From: Clostridia bacterium
GTDB lineage: Bacteria > Bacillota > Clostridia > Oscillospirales > Acutalibacteraceae
Reading direction: 5' to 3'
Length of the DNA: 56,803 bases
Assembly: GCA_017440755.1 (NCBI GenBank)
Contig: JAFSGP010000003.1
Coordinates: 1 to 56,803, forward strand
Both the position numbers and the translations under genes were made by a program. The stretch's first letter is position 1. Every line of letters starts with the position of its first letter. The notes beneath the pieces are model-generated. The model saw only the letters and a program-made list of their open reading frames with translations. It was not told the origin of the DNA and ran no database searches. Shown here piece by piece: positions 44,492-53,253 of this stretch.

Positions 44492-45016
44492 ATGAAAAGC
44501 GTAAAAGACTACGTATACACCATTCCGGATTTCCCCGAGCCGGGCATTATGTTCCGTGACGTGACCAGTGTCCTGCAGGACGCCGACGGTCTGCGCCTCG
44601 CCATCGACGAGCTGCAAAAGCGGCTGGAGGGCGTGGAGTTTGACGTGCTGGTGGGCGCCGAGAGCCGTGGCTTTATCTTCGGCATGCCGCTGGCGTATAA
44701 TCTGGGCAAGCCCTTTGCGCTGGTGCGCAAGGCGGGCAAGCTGCCTCGGGAGACGGTGTCCCAAGAGTACGCGCTGGAATATGGCACCGCCACGGTCGAG
44801 ATGCACACCGATGCGGTCAAGCCCGGTCAGCGTGTGGTGATGATAGATGACCTGCTGGCCACCGGCGGCACCATGGGCGCCGGCATCAAGCTGGTGGAGC
44901 GTCTGGGCGGTCAGGTGGTCAAGGTGCTGTTCCTGCTGGAGCTGAAAGGGCTTAACGGGCGGGCGGCGCTGAGCGGCTACGACGTGGAGTCGGTGGAGAG
45001 CTACGACGGAAAATAA
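44492..45016 (+). CDS. apt: Adenine phosphoribosyltransferase
   Basis: 174 residues. Makes AMP from adenine and PRPP in purine salvage. FPEPGIMFRDVTSVL near the N-terminus, AESRGFIFGMPLA, RKAGKLPRETVSQEY and the PRPP-binding loop VVMIDDLLATGGTMGAG are all diagnostic. The ATG 44492 follows AAAGGAGAG by 7 bases. Monocistronic. Confidence 0.96.
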   Translation: MKSVKDYVYTIPDFPEPGIMFRDVTSVLQDADGLRLAIDELQKRLEGVEFDVLVGAESRGFIFGMPLAYNLGKPFALVRKAGKLPRETVSQEYALEYGTATVEMHTDAVKPGQRVVMIDDLLATGGTMGAGIKLVERLGGQVVKVLFLLELKGLNGRAALSGYDVESVESYDGK

Positions 45017-45018
45017 TA

Positions 45019-45053
45019 AAAAACGGTGAAGCCCGCGGGCTTCACCGTTTTTT
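45019..45053. terminator. Bidirectional terminator of apt and the glycan cluster
   Basis: AAAAAACGGTGAAGCCC pairs with GGGCTTCACCGTTTTTT, loop GC; T-runs on both strands between convergent genes. Confidence 0.93.
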
Positions 45054-45054
45054 G

Positions 45055-45825
45055 TTAAAAGCTCTTGCCGTACTTTTTGCCGAACAACTTGGCGACCAGG
45101 AAGGAGCCGCCCTTCTTGACCCAGTTGACGGGCTCCATGCTGATGACGGGGGCGGCGGCGCAGTCCAGAGGATTGACCTCCAGCCACACATCCAGCAGCA
45201 GTTCGCTCACCCGTCCGAAGAAACGGGCATGGAAGCTGTCGTACTGGCTGGCATCCACCCGTTTTTCCAGCTCGAAGAGGATGTCAAACAGCCAGGTGCA
45301 ATAGGCGTCCAGATGGTCCCGCCGCAGAATGAACATATTGAACATGTGGGCGCTGCGCCGCTTTTTGAGATTTTCAAAGGCGGCGGCGTAGGCGGGATAT
45401 TTCTCCCGTATGATTTCGCCGGTGATATCCAGCGGCTCCACGTGGCAGGTGTGGGCATAATGGTCATACAGGGTCTCGATGTAATAGTGGCGCAGGGAGG
45501 GGAGCAAGCCGTCCTTGCCCTCCATCAGCGCCTCTGCCTGCTTTTGGGACAGGACCCGCTGAATGGGGTCGCCCTGCTTGCTGCCGCCGAAGTGACGGCG
45601 GTAGTGGGCCAGACCGATGTACTCGTTATCCAGATTTTTCCACGCCCAGTACAGACCGGTCAGCTCACAGAAAGTGGCATTTTTGGTAGAAATGTTGTCA
45701 CCGGTATTGTCGCCGGTGAAGCCGAAGGCGGTCTTGCCCTCGGCACCTACGTGCAGGGGCAGATACATCTCGTCTGCAGGCATCACATATTCCTTGTGGG
45801 TAGCCACAATTACCTTAATATCCAT
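45055..45825 (-). CDS. DUF4422 family glycan biosynthesis protein
   Basis: 256 residues. KVIVATHKEYVMPADEMYLP at the N-terminus, ELTGLYWAWKNLDNEYIGLA and HYRRHFGG are hallmarks of DUF4422, a family found in capsule and exopolysaccharide loci and thought to be glycosyltransferases. Placed one base after glf, last gene of the cluster, which suggests it transfers galactofuranose or another residue onto the lipid-linked glycan. Acceptor and donor are inferred. Confidence 0.85.
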   Translation of the reverse strand: MDIKVIVATHKEYVMPADEMYLPLHVGAEGKTAFGFTGDNTGDNISTKNATFCELTGLYWAWKNLDNEYIGLAHYRRHFGGSKQGDPIQRVLSQKQAEALMEGKDGLLPSLRHYYIETLYDHYAHTCHVEPLDITGEIIREKYPAYAAAFENLKKRRSAHMFNMFILRRDHLDAYCTWLFDILFELEKRVDASQYDSFHARFFGRVSELLLDVWLEVNPLDCAAAPVISMEPVNWVKKGGSFLVAKLFGKKYGKSF

Positions 45826-45826
45826 A

Positions 45827-46924
45827 TTACAGGACCTCCTCGCACAGGGACAGAGCGGCTTCTACGACCTTGTCCATATCGTAGTATTTGTAGTGACCTA
45901 ACCGTCCGCCGAAGATAACCTTGTTCTCCTTCTCTGCCAAAGCCCGATATTGGTCGTACAAAGCCTGATTTTTCTCGTTGTTTACGGGGTAATAGGGGCG
46001 CATGCCCTTTTCCCAGGTGGCGGGATACTCGCGGGTGACAACCGTTTTCTCCTGCTGACCGAAGTTGAAATGCTTATGCTCGATGAGACGGGTAAAGGGA
46101 ACCTCCCGCTCGTTATAGTTGACCACGGCCACGCCCTGATAGTTGGGCATATCCAGCGTCTCGCTCTCAAAGCGCAGGCTACGATACTCCAATTCGCCGT
46201 AGCAGTAGCCGTAATACTCGTCGATGCAGCCGGTGTACAGCACCGTCTCCGCCAGGCCGTCCAGCTCCTCTTTGTTCGCCAGATAGTCGGTGTTCAGGCG
46301 GATGTCGGCGCCCTCCAGCAGTCGCTCCACCATGGCGGTGTAGCCCTCTTTGGGAATGCCCTGATAGGGGTCGTTGAAGTAGTTGTTATCAAAGGTGTAT
46401 CGCACGGGCAGCCGCTTGATGATGAAAGCGGGCAGCTCGGTACAGGAGCGACCCCACTGCTTTTCGGTGTAGCCCTTCACCAGCTTTTCGTAGATGTCGC
46501 GCCCCACCAGTGAGATGGCCTGCTCCTCCAGATTTTGAGGCTCGCCGGTGATTTCGGCGCGCTGCTCCTCGATTTTGGCGCGGGCGGCCTCGGGGGTGGT
46601 GACCCCCCACATCTGATAGAAGGTATGCATATTAAAGGGCATGTTATACAGCTCGCCCTTGTAGTTGGCAATGGGGGTGTTGATGTAGTGGTTAAACTCG
46701 GCATACTGCTGCACGTAGTTCCACACCGCCTTATTGGAGGTGTGGAAAATATGGGCGCCATACACGTGCACCTGAATGCCTTCTACCTCTTTGGTGTAGA
46801 TGTTACCGGCGATGTGGTCGCACTTATCCACTACCAGACAGGTTTTGCCCCGATTCATGGCCTCCCGTGCGAACACGGCACCAAACAAACCGGCACCAAC
46901 GATGAGATAGTCGTACTGTTTCAT
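45827..46924 (-). CDS. glf: UDP-galactopyranose mutase
   Basis: 365-residue flavoenzyme converting UDP-galactopyranose to UDP-galactofuranose. N-terminal FAD motif DYLIVGAGLFGAVFAREA, then CDHIAGNIYT, HVYGAHIFHTSNKAVWNYV and the C-terminal FGGRLGHYKYYDMDKVV, all conserved in Glf. The ATG 46924 follows AAAGGAG by about 8 bases. The gene implies galactofuranose in the surface polymer. Confidence 0.95.
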   Translation of the reverse strand: MKQYDYLIVGAGLFGAVFAREAMNRGKTCLVVDKCDHIAGNIYTKEVEGIQVHVYGAHIFHTSNKAVWNYVQQYAEFNHYINTPIANYKGELYNMPFNMHTFYQMWGVTTPEAARAKIEEQRAEITGEPQNLEEQAISLVGRDIYEKLVKGYTEKQWGRSCTELPAFIIKRLPVRYTFDNNYFNDPYQGIPKEGYTAMVERLLEGADIRLNTDYLANKEELDGLAETVLYTGCIDEYYGYCYGELEYRSLRFESETLDMPNYQGVAVVNYNEREVPFTRLIEHKHFNFGQQEKTVVTREYPATWEKGMRPYYPVNNEKNQALYDQYRALAEKENKVIFGGRLGHYKYYDMDKVVEAALSLCEEVL

Positions 46925-46952
46925 AGTGTTCTCCTTTACGGACAGAGGTAAA

Positions 46953-47579
46953 TTATTCGGCACCGTCGCCGGACAGCACCGCCGGCACGGTTTTCAAGAT
47001 GATGACGAGGTCGGTCCACAGGCTGCGCTCGCGGACATATTTGGCGTCCAGCGCCATCCACTCTTCAAAGTTGATGTTGTTGCGGCCGCTGCACTGCCAG
47101 TAGCAGGTCAGCCCCTGCTTAACCAGCAGACGCACCTTGTGGTGCTCCTTATACTCCGCCACCTCGCACTCCAGAGCAGGGCGGGGACCTACGATGGACA
47201 TATCGCCCAGGAAAATGTTAAACAGCTGGGGCAGCTCGTCCAGGCTGGTGCGGCGGATAAATTTACCCACCTTGGTGATGCGGGGGTCCTCCTTGATTTT
47301 GAAGGCGGGACCGTCCATCTCATTGAACTGGCGCAGCTTTTCCAGCATTTCGGGGGAATCCGCGTTGACACACATGCTGCGGAACTTGTAGATGCGGAAG
47401 AGCTTACCGTTCTGCCCGACGCGGGTCTGGGTGTAGAAACCGGGACCGCCGTCGCTGCGTACCCACAGCCACAGAATCAGAAATATGGGGGACAGCACCA
47501 GAATCGCAAGACCGGACAGAAGAATGTCAAACAGACGCTTGAAAAAATCGTAAACCGGCTTCTTTTTAAACGTATCCAT
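46953..47579 (-). CDS. Undecaprenyl-phosphate sugar-1-phosphate transferase
   Basis: 208 residues of the bacterial sugar transferase (monotopic PGT) family that start a glycan on undecaprenyl phosphate. A membrane segment at residues 18-38, then GPGFYTQTRVGQNGKLFRIY, FRSMCVNAD, RRTSLDELPQLFNI, MSIVGPRPAL and RLLVKQGLTCYWQ. Likely the first enzyme of the cluster's polymer. Sugar specificity cannot be read. Confidence 0.92.
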   Translation of the reverse strand: MDTFKKKPVYDFFKRLFDILLSGLAILVLSPIFLILWLWVRSDGGPGFYTQTRVGQNGKLFRIYKFRSMCVNADSPEMLEKLRQFNEMDGPAFKIKEDPRITKVGKFIRRTSLDELPQLFNIFLGDMSIVGPRPALECEVAEYKEHHKVRLLVKQGLTCYWQCSGRNNINFEEWMALDAKYVRERSLWTDLVIILKTVPAVLSGDGAE

Positions 47580-47611
47580 AATCAGATAACTCCTTTCCTT
47601 GGGCAGGACTC

Positions 47612-49147
47612 TTACTCTTCTTCAGTCGACGGCTCGCTTTCGAGTTCGTCGGGTTGAGTGGAGGTGGAATCTGCCTCGGTGACAGAGGATTCGGATTGGC
47701 TTTCAGAGGTTTGCTCCGCCGTGGTGGAGTCGGTGGTGCTCTCGGTGGAGCCTTCCGTCGACTCGGAGGTGGAGGTGGACGATTCGGTATCCGCCGTGGT
47801 CACGTCCACCGCCTCGGTGGTGGAGTCCTCCGTGGGCTCGGTTGTGGTCGCCGTCGTTGTGGTGGTTGTGGTGGTCACCTTGGTTTTCTTTGCGGTGGTG
47901 GTTGTGGTAGTCGCCGTCGTCGTTGTGGTGGTTGTGGTGGTGGACGGCTTGGTCAGCAGGGTTTTCGCTGTGGTGGTTGTGGTGGTAGCCGCCGTGGTGG
48001 TTGTGCTCTTGGGTGCTGCATAGGTTGTGGTCTGGGACACCTCAGGGTCAATCCCCTGCTCGTAGATGAAGTTGTGCAGCAGAGCCGTGGCGTTTTCCAA
48101 ATCGTAGATGTACACCCAGCCGTGGCCGCCGTCGTTGCCGCCCCACGCCTTGCAATCCTCGTTGGGCAGAGAATAGTTAGCGAAGGAAGGGCTGGAGGTG
48201 ACCGCCCAGGACGCCATGCTCATAATCTCGCTGCTGGTCAGGTTGGTGTGGCAAATGCCCAGCACCTTGCTCAGTAGACCGGGATATTTGGTCAGGGACA
48301 GGTCCTTGACCTGCGCAAAGGCGGCCTCGATAACCTCTTTCTGGCGGTTGCCGCGTTCCACGTCGTTGCCGGTGTAGCGGTTGCGGGAGTAGGCGAGGGC
48401 TTGTCCACCGTTGAGAAGCTGGTAGCCCGTCTCGGTGACAGGGGGACAATCGATGCCGTACTCCTGAATGTAGGGCACGTAGGTCTGGTTCATAACCCGC
48501 ATCTCGTCCGCGTCCACGTCCAGATACACACCGCCGATGTAATCGACGATTTCGGAGAATTCGAAGAAGTTGACATAGACGTAATCCTGTATGTTCATGC
48601 CGAAATTCTGGTTGAGGGTCTTGACCGCCAGCTGCACGCCGCCGTGACCGAAGGCATGGGTGATTTTGGTCTTGCCGTCGTAGGAGGGATAGCCGTCCAC
48701 CGGCACCAGCGTGTCGCGGGCGACGGAGGTCATCTTGATTTGGTTGTGCACCTTATCCAGCGAGAGGATAATGATGGCGTCCGACCGCCCCTCTTCGGTA
48801 TCCTGACGGGTGTCCAGACCGAACAGTGCAATGTTCTGCACCCCGTTGGTAGGCAGATATTCGTTGATGCCGATATCGCCGCTCAGCTCGCTGCCCTGTT
48901 GAATGGCGCCCTCCAGAAAGCCCCAGGCGATGGAGAAAACCACCAGCACCACGGCGGCAATCGACGAGGCGGCAATAATGGCGATGCGAATAGCCAGTTG
49001 CTTTTTGGTCAGCTTCTTTTTTCCTTTCTTTTTTGCGTGAGCGGCCTGAATGGCACCCAGACTCACCGTCGCCTTTTGCGGGGCACCGCAGCGGGGGCAA
49101 ACGTCCGGCTCACCGGATAGGCGCTTTCCGCATTTTTTACAATTCAT
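47612..49147 (-). CDS. LCP family protein with zinc ribbon and Thr/Ser-rich tail
   Basis: 511 residues. An N-terminal zinc ribbon (CKKCGKRL...CPRCGAP, Cys 3, 6, 17, 20) precedes a basic stretch and a membrane helix (about residues 52-72). The LytR-CpsA-Psr domain follows: IALFGLDTRQDTEEGRSDAI with phosphate-binding Arg/Asp residues, SVARDTLV, and ALAYSRNRYTGNDVERGNRQ. LCP proteins attach lipid-linked glycans to peptidoglycan. From about residue 385 the sequence is a Thr-then-Ser/Glu-rich tail of about 125 residues. First gene of the glycan operon. Confidence 0.9.
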   Translation of the reverse strand: MNCKKCGKRLSGEPDVCPRCGAPQKATVSLGAIQAAHAKKKGKKKLTKKQLAIRIAIIAASSIAAVVLVVFSIAWGFLEGAIQQGSELSGDIGINEYLPTNGVQNIALFGLDTRQDTEEGRSDAIIILSLDKVHNQIKMTSVARDTLVPVDGYPSYDGKTKITHAFGHGGVQLAVKTLNQNFGMNIQDYVYVNFFEFSEIVDYIGGVYLDVDADEMRVMNQTYVPYIQEYGIDCPPVTETGYQLLNGGQALAYSRNRYTGNDVERGNRQKEVIEAAFAQVKDLSLTKYPGLLSKVLGICHTNLTSSEIMSMASWAVTSSPSFANYSLPNEDCKAWGGNDGGHGWVYIYDLENATALLHNFIYEQGIDPEVSQTTTYAAPKSTTTTAATTTTTTAKTLLTKPSTTTTTTTTTATTTTTTAKKTKVTTTTTTTTATTTEPTEDSTTEAVDVTTADTESSTSTSESTEGSTESTTDSTTAEQTSESQSESSVTEADSTSTQPDELESEPSTEEE

Positions 49148-49248
49148 AGTAGTATCGTCCTTTCTGTGGGCGGCAGGCCGCCTATCAAAAGCCATACGGG
49201 AGCGTATAGCGGTCCCAAGGCAAAATATACCAACCTATAATCGTAGTC

Positions 49249-49277
49249 ATTATAGCACAAGCCTTTCCGTTTGGCAA
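49249..49277 (-). promoter_or_regulatory. Promoter of the glycan cluster
   Basis: TTGCCA (49277-49272), 17 bp, TATAAT (49254-49249) on the minus strand. Confidence 0.75.
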
Positions 49278-49358
49278 TTCTTTTTTGTGTTTCCGCATAT
49301 TTTTAATAAAAAGTTAAAAATGTGTCATAAAAAGCAGAAATCGTTGCATTCCTGCCCC

Positions 49359-49387
49359 TTGCAACCGCTCGTTGCCTGTGCTACAAT
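49359..49387 (+). promoter_or_regulatory. Promoter of the sugar kinase gene
   Basis: TTGCAA (49359-49364), 17 bp, TACAAT (49382-49387). Confidence 0.75.
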
Positions 49388-49473
49388 GGAATCAATGCGT
49401 ACCGATAGTATATCCGCCTGTGGGGCGGATTACACAGGAGCGCGAAATGTATGGAGATGGAGAGGGTTCTATT

Positions 49474-50571
49474 ATGGCTAACGTACAAGCCGCCGAGCGC
49501 GCAGCCCTGCAGTTCGGCAACGACACGTTTTTGCGGGCGGAGCCTTACGGCGAGGGTCACATTAACGAAACCTACGCCGCCTATTATCGCAAGGCGGACG
49601 GCACCGAGTATCGCAACATTCTGCAGAAAATCAACAATTACGTGTTCCCCGACGTGGACGGTCTGATGGAGAATATCAAGGGCGTCACCGACTATCTGCG
49701 GGGCATCGTAGGGGAGCGGGAGACCATGACCGTCATTCCCGCCGCCGACGGCAAGGCGTATTACGTGGACCCTGACGGGGACTACTGGCGCAGCTACATT
49801 TTCATTGAAAATGCCACCGCCTACCAGAAAATTGAAAAGGACGAGGATTTCTACACCTGCGGTGTATCCTTCGGTCGGTTTCAGCAGCAGCTGGCGGACT
49901 ATCCCGCCCATAAGCTGCACGAGACCATCGTTAATTTCCACCATACCCCCTCCCGCTACAATGCGTTGCATGCCGCCATTGCGGCGGACGCGGCGGGTCG
50001 CGCTGCTGAGGTGCAGGAGCAGATTGCTTTTGCGCTGGCTCGCGAGGAGAGCGCGGGCGTGTTGGTGCGCGGTATGGAAGCGGGAACTCTGCCCCGCCGC
50101 GTGACCCACAATGACACCAAGCTGAACAACATTCTCATCGATGACGCAACCGGTAAGGGACAGTGCGTTATCGACCTGGATACCGTCATGCCCGGCGCCG
50201 TGGCCTTTGACTTCGGCGACTGCATTCGGTTCGGCGCTTCCACCGCCGCCGAGGACGAGACCGACCTGTCCAAGGTGGAGATGGACATTCACCTGTTCCG
50301 CGTGTTCGCGGAAGGCTATCTGTCCACCGCCGCCCCCTTCCTCACCGAGGCGGAGCTGGACAGTCTGGTGGACGGTGCTCGCCTGATGACGCTGGAGTGT
50401 GGCGTGCGGTTCCTCACCGACTATCTGCAGGGGGACGTGTACTTCCGCATTCATCACCCGCGGCACAATCTGGACCGTTGCCTGACCCAGTTTAAGTTGG
50501 TGGCGGATATGGAAAAGAAAGAGGCCGAGATGCGCGCCATCATCAAAGAGCTGGCCGCCAAGTACAAGTAA
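49474..50571 (+). CDS. Phosphotransferase, N-acetylhexosamine 1-kinase-like
   Basis: 365 residues of the aminoglycoside-phosphotransferase/choline-kinase fold. The catalytic loop reads THNDTKLNNILIDD (Asp in HND), and the metal-binding block CVIDLDTVMPGAVAFDFGD closely resembles NahK, which makes N-acetylhexosamine 1-phosphate in bifidobacterial mucin and milk-sugar use. Length matches NahK (about 360). No lacto-N-biose phosphorylase is nearby, so the substrate is a guess. The ATG 49474 has GGAGAGG about 8 bases upstream. Confidence 0.8.
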   Translation: MANVQAAERAALQFGNDTFLRAEPYGEGHINETYAAYYRKADGTEYRNILQKINNYVFPDVDGLMENIKGVTDYLRGIVGERETMTVIPAADGKAYYVDPDGDYWRSYIFIENATAYQKIEKDEDFYTCGVSFGRFQQQLADYPAHKLHETIVNFHHTPSRYNALHAAIAADAAGRAAEVQEQIAFALAREESAGVLVRGMEAGTLPRRVTHNDTKLNNILIDDATGKGQCVIDLDTVMPGAVAFDFGDCIRFGASTAAEDETDLSKVEMDIHLFRVFAEGYLSTAAPFLTEAELDSLVDGARLMTLECGVRFLTDYLQGDVYFRIHHPRHNLDRCLTQFKLVADMEKKEAEMRAIIKELAAKYK

Positions 50572-50580
50572 AAAGCGAAG

Positions 50581-50613
50581 AAAAGCCGTCCGACACCCGT
50601 CGGACGGCTTTTT
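50581..50613 (+). terminator. Terminator after the kinase gene
   Basis: AAAAGCCGTCCGAC pairs with GTCGGACGGCTTTT; nearly the same stem is used again at 51015-51047. Confidence 0.9.
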
Positions 50614-50619
50614 ACTTTT

Positions 50620-50684
50620 GTAGGGGACAGGTTTCCCGTCCCGTTCCTGCTGTAAATCGTAGGGGCGAACTGTGTTCGCCCGCC
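50620..50684. repeat. GTAGGG-type palindromes
   Basis: GTAGGGGACAGGTTTCCCGT (then CCCG) and GTAGGGGCGAACTGTGTTCG (then CCCG). Confidence 0.8.
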
Positions 50685-50897
50685 CTACAATGATTTTTTA
50701 TCAGACCGCCCCAGCAGGTAATCGGCGGACACTTTGTAATAATCGCAAAGGGTCAGCAGATGGCGAATGGGCATTTCGTTGGCGCCACGCTCGTAGCGGG
50801 CATACATCGTCTGGGACGTACCCAGCACGGTGGCGATTTGCTGTTGCGTTTTATCGTGGTCTTCCCGCAGGTTTCGCATACGAATTGTGTAGTTCAT
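50685..50897 (-). CDS. Small Xre-family regulator
   Basis: 70 residues forming one HTH_3 domain: MRNLREDHDKTQQQIATVLG, recognition helix SQTMYARYERG, then LLTLCDYYKVSADYLLGRSD. No effector or toxin domain. ATG 50897 is used; the ribosome site (GGGTG) is weak and an internal ATG at codon 7 is possible. A perfect palindrome 37 bases upstream is a likely autoregulatory operator shared with a divergent promoter. Confidence 0.82.
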   Translation of the reverse strand: MNYTIRMRNLREDHDKTQQQIATVLGTSQTMYARYERGANEMPIRHLLTLCDYYKVSADYLLGRSDKKSL

Positions 50898-50933
50898 TTT
50901 TATCACCCACACCAGTATACAACAGCACAAATA

Positions 50934-50954
50934 TTTACTATTGATTTTAGTAAA
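50934..50954. promoter_or_regulatory. Palindromic operator, probably Xre-bound
   Basis: TTTACTA and TAGTAAA separated by 7 bases (TTGATTT): a perfect inverted repeat in the AT-rich spacer ahead of the xre gene, overlapping the -35 of the rightward promoter. Confidence 0.7.
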
Positions 50955-50969
50955 CATTTGTATTATAAT
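50941..50969 (+). promoter_or_regulatory. Rightward promoter of a possible small RNA
   Basis: TTGATT (50941-50946), 17 bp, TATAAT (50964-50969). No protein gene follows in this direction before the terminator at 51015-51047. Confidence 0.7.
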
Positions 50970-50975
50970 TGTGCT

Positions 50976-51050
50976 CGGAGCATAGCTCCGATTGCTGCGA
51001 GGCGACCCCAAGGCAAAAAGCCGTCCGACGATGTCGGACGGCTTTTTGCT
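50976..51050 (+). ncRNA. Possible short RNA divergent from xre
   Basis: Predicted transcript of about 75 bases: a 5' hairpin CGGAGC/GCTCCG (loop ATA), an unpaired middle (ATTGCTGCGAGGCGACCCCA), and the terminator AAAAAGCCGTCCGAC/GTCGGACGGCTTTTT. No open frame with a ribosome site. Existence of the RNA is inferred from promoter plus terminator. Confidence 0.5.
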
Positions 51051-51052
51051 TT

Positions 51053-51217
51053 TGTAGGGGAGGGGCTTGCCCCTCCCGAAAAGCCCTCTTGCCTCTCCTC
51101 GGGGAGAGGTGGCAGAGAATAAGAGAATAGAGAAAAGAGAATAGAGAACAGAGAATAGATTTATCCTTCTCCTACACTCCTAACTCCTAACTCCTAACTC
51201 CTCGCTCCTAACTCCTC
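51053..51217. repeat. Palindrome plus AGAGAATA and CTCCTAA tandem repeats
   Basis: GTAGGGGAGGGGCTTGCCCC at 51054, CTCTCC/GGAGAG at 51092-51108, AGAGAATA-type words from 51114 to 51158, and five or more CTCCTAA heptamers at 51177-51217 that run up to the recG stop codon. Confidence 0.8.
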
Positions 51218-51219
51218 AC

Positions 51220-53253
51220 TCAATTCAGCCCTTGCTCGCCCACGCGGGCGAACAGCCGCTCCACGGCGGCGGCAAGGGGCTTGTTTTCGGGGGCTTCCAG
51301 CTCGCTGTCGGCGGCGAGTATGGCACTCGCGGCGGCTTGTGCACTGCGCAGTAGGTCCATATCCTCCGCCAAATCCGCCACCTTGAGCTGGGGCAGACCG
51401 TGCTGGCGATTGCCGAAGAAATCGCCGGGACCGCGGAGTTTCAGGTCCTCGTCCGCAATGCGGAAACCGTCACCCGTGGCGCACATCACCTGCAGACGGC
51501 GGCGGGTGTCCTCCCCGCGGCTGTCCGAGATGAGGATGCAGGTGGAGCGGTGCCGTCCCCGTCCTACCCGCCCACGGAGCTGGTGCAGCTGCGCCAGACC
51601 GAAGCGGTCGGCATTCTCCACCACCATAATCACCGCGTTGGGTACGTCCACTCCTACCTCGATAACAGTGGTGGACACCAACAGCTGTATCTCGCCGGCG
51701 GCGAAGGCTGCCATGGTCTGTTCTTTCTCGGCGGGTTTCATCTTGCCGTGGAGCAGCCCCAGCCGATACCCCTTGAAGTGGTTGGCGGACAGGTCGCGGA
51801 ACACCTCGGTGGCGGAGCGCAGAGTAGAGGGCTCCTCTCCCTCCTCCACCAGCGGACACACGATGAAGCCCTGCCGCCCTTCGTCCAGATGCCGCCGTAC
51901 GTAGCCGTAGGCACGCTCCCGCTTGTCGCTGCCCACCGCGTAGGTTTCCACGGGCTGGCGCCCGGGGGGCAGCTCGTCCAGCACCGACACGTCCAAATCT
52001 CCGTACAGAATCAGCGCCAGCGTGCGGGGAATGGGGGTGGCGGACATAACCAACAGGTGGGGGTTGTTGCCCTTGGCGGACAGGCGAGCCCGTTGCCCTA
52101 CGCCGAAGCGGTGCTGCTCGTCGGTGATGACCAGCCCCAGACGGGCAAAGACCACCGACTCGCTGATGAGGGCGTGGGTTCCCACCACAAAGTGGATTTT
52201 ACCGGCGGCGATGTCCGCCTGCAGCTCCCGCCGCCTTGCGGCAGGCACCGAGCCGGTGAGCAGCCCCACCCGCACGCCGTTACCGAGCAGTTTTTGCAGG
52301 GTGGCGGCGTGTTGCTCTGCCAATATTTCGGTGGGCGCCATCATCGCCGCCTGCCACCCCTCCTTGATGAGGGTGTAGGCGACACCCGCCGCCACCGCTG
52401 TTTTGCCGCTGCCCACGTCCCCCTGTACCAAGCGGGACATGGGGCGGTTCCCCTGCATGTCCGCCACACAGGCGGCGATGGCACGGCTCTGCGCCCCTGT
52501 CAGGGTAAAGGGCAGTCCTGCCGTGTAGGTGGCGGTGTGGTCAGCGGTAATCACCGCGCCGCTTTGGGCGCGGTTGCGGCGCTTGAGTCGCAACAGCCCC
52601 AGTTGGAGCACCAATAATTCCTCAAACACCAGCCGCCGCCGCGCCTCGGCGATATCCGCACTGCAGGTGGGGAAGTGCACGTTGCGAACGGCGGTGAGGC
52701 GGTCGCACAAGTCCAATTGCTCCCGCAGGGCGGCGGGGAGCAGCTCCGGCAGAGCGGATATCCGCTCCAGCGCCTGTGCCACGTTGGTTTCTATCATGCG
52801 GCTGGTAAGCCCCTCGGTCTGGGGATAGATGGGACGAATGCGCTGTCCCGTGGAGGCGGGTTCAATCAGGGGAGAGGTCATCTCCGCCCGCCGCCCGTCG
52901 AATACCACCGTGCCGTACAGCAGAATCTCCATATCCCGCCGCACCTTGGCGGCGGCGAAGCGGTTGTTGAACAGGGTCACCTGCAAGCTACTTTCGCCGT
53001 CGGTGACGCGGAAGCGGTAGAGGGTCATACCCTTACGCACCCGATATTCCGTGGGGGCGTTCACCACCCAGCCACGGATACAGCAGGGCACACCGGGGCG
53101 TGCCGCTGAGATGGGGACCGCCGCCGACCAGTCCTCATAGGCGCGGGGATAGTGCTCCAGCAGGTCGCCTATGGTGGCGATGCCCATTTTCTCATACAGC
53201 GCCGCCCGTTTTTCGCCCACGCCCTTGAGCGAGCGTATGGATTCATTTAGCAT
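51220..53253 (-). CDS. recG: ATP-dependent DNA helicase RecG
   Basis: 677 residues, usual length. N-terminal wedge/OB domain (SIRSLKGVGEKRAALYEKMG at the start), then superfamily 2 helicase motifs: LVQGDVGSGKTAVA (Walker A), MMAPTEILAEQHA, ITDEQHRFGVGQR (DExH), VMSATPIPRTLAL, STTVIEVGVDVPNA and HQLRGRVGRGRHRS. Reverses stalled replication forks. ATG 53253 follows AAAGGAGG; upstream codons in frame lack a ribosome site. Confidence 0.96.
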   Translation of the reverse strand: MLNESIRSLKGVGEKRAALYEKMGIATIGDLLEHYPRAYEDWSAAVPISAARPGVPCCIRGWVVNAPTEYRVRKGMTLYRFRVTDGESSLQVTLFNNRFAAAKVRRDMEILLYGTVVFDGRRAEMTSPLIEPASTGQRIRPIYPQTEGLTSRMIETNVAQALERISALPELLPAALREQLDLCDRLTAVRNVHFPTCSADIAEARRRLVFEELLVLQLGLLRLKRRNRAQSGAVITADHTATYTAGLPFTLTGAQSRAIAACVADMQGNRPMSRLVQGDVGSGKTAVAAGVAYTLIKEGWQAAMMAPTEILAEQHAATLQKLLGNGVRVGLLTGSVPAARRRELQADIAAGKIHFVVGTHALISESVVFARLGLVITDEQHRFGVGQRARLSAKGNNPHLLVMSATPIPRTLALILYGDLDVSVLDELPPGRQPVETYAVGSDKRERAYGYVRRHLDEGRQGFIVCPLVEEGEEPSTLRSATEVFRDLSANHFKGYRLGLLHGKMKPAEKEQTMAAFAAGEIQLLVSTTVIEVGVDVPNAVIMVVENADRFGLAQLHQLRGRVGRGRHRSTCILISDSRGEDTRRRLQVMCATGDGFRIADEDLKLRGPGDFFGNRQHGLPQLKVADLAEDMDLLRSAQAAASAILAADSELEAPENKPLAAAVERLFARVGEQGLN

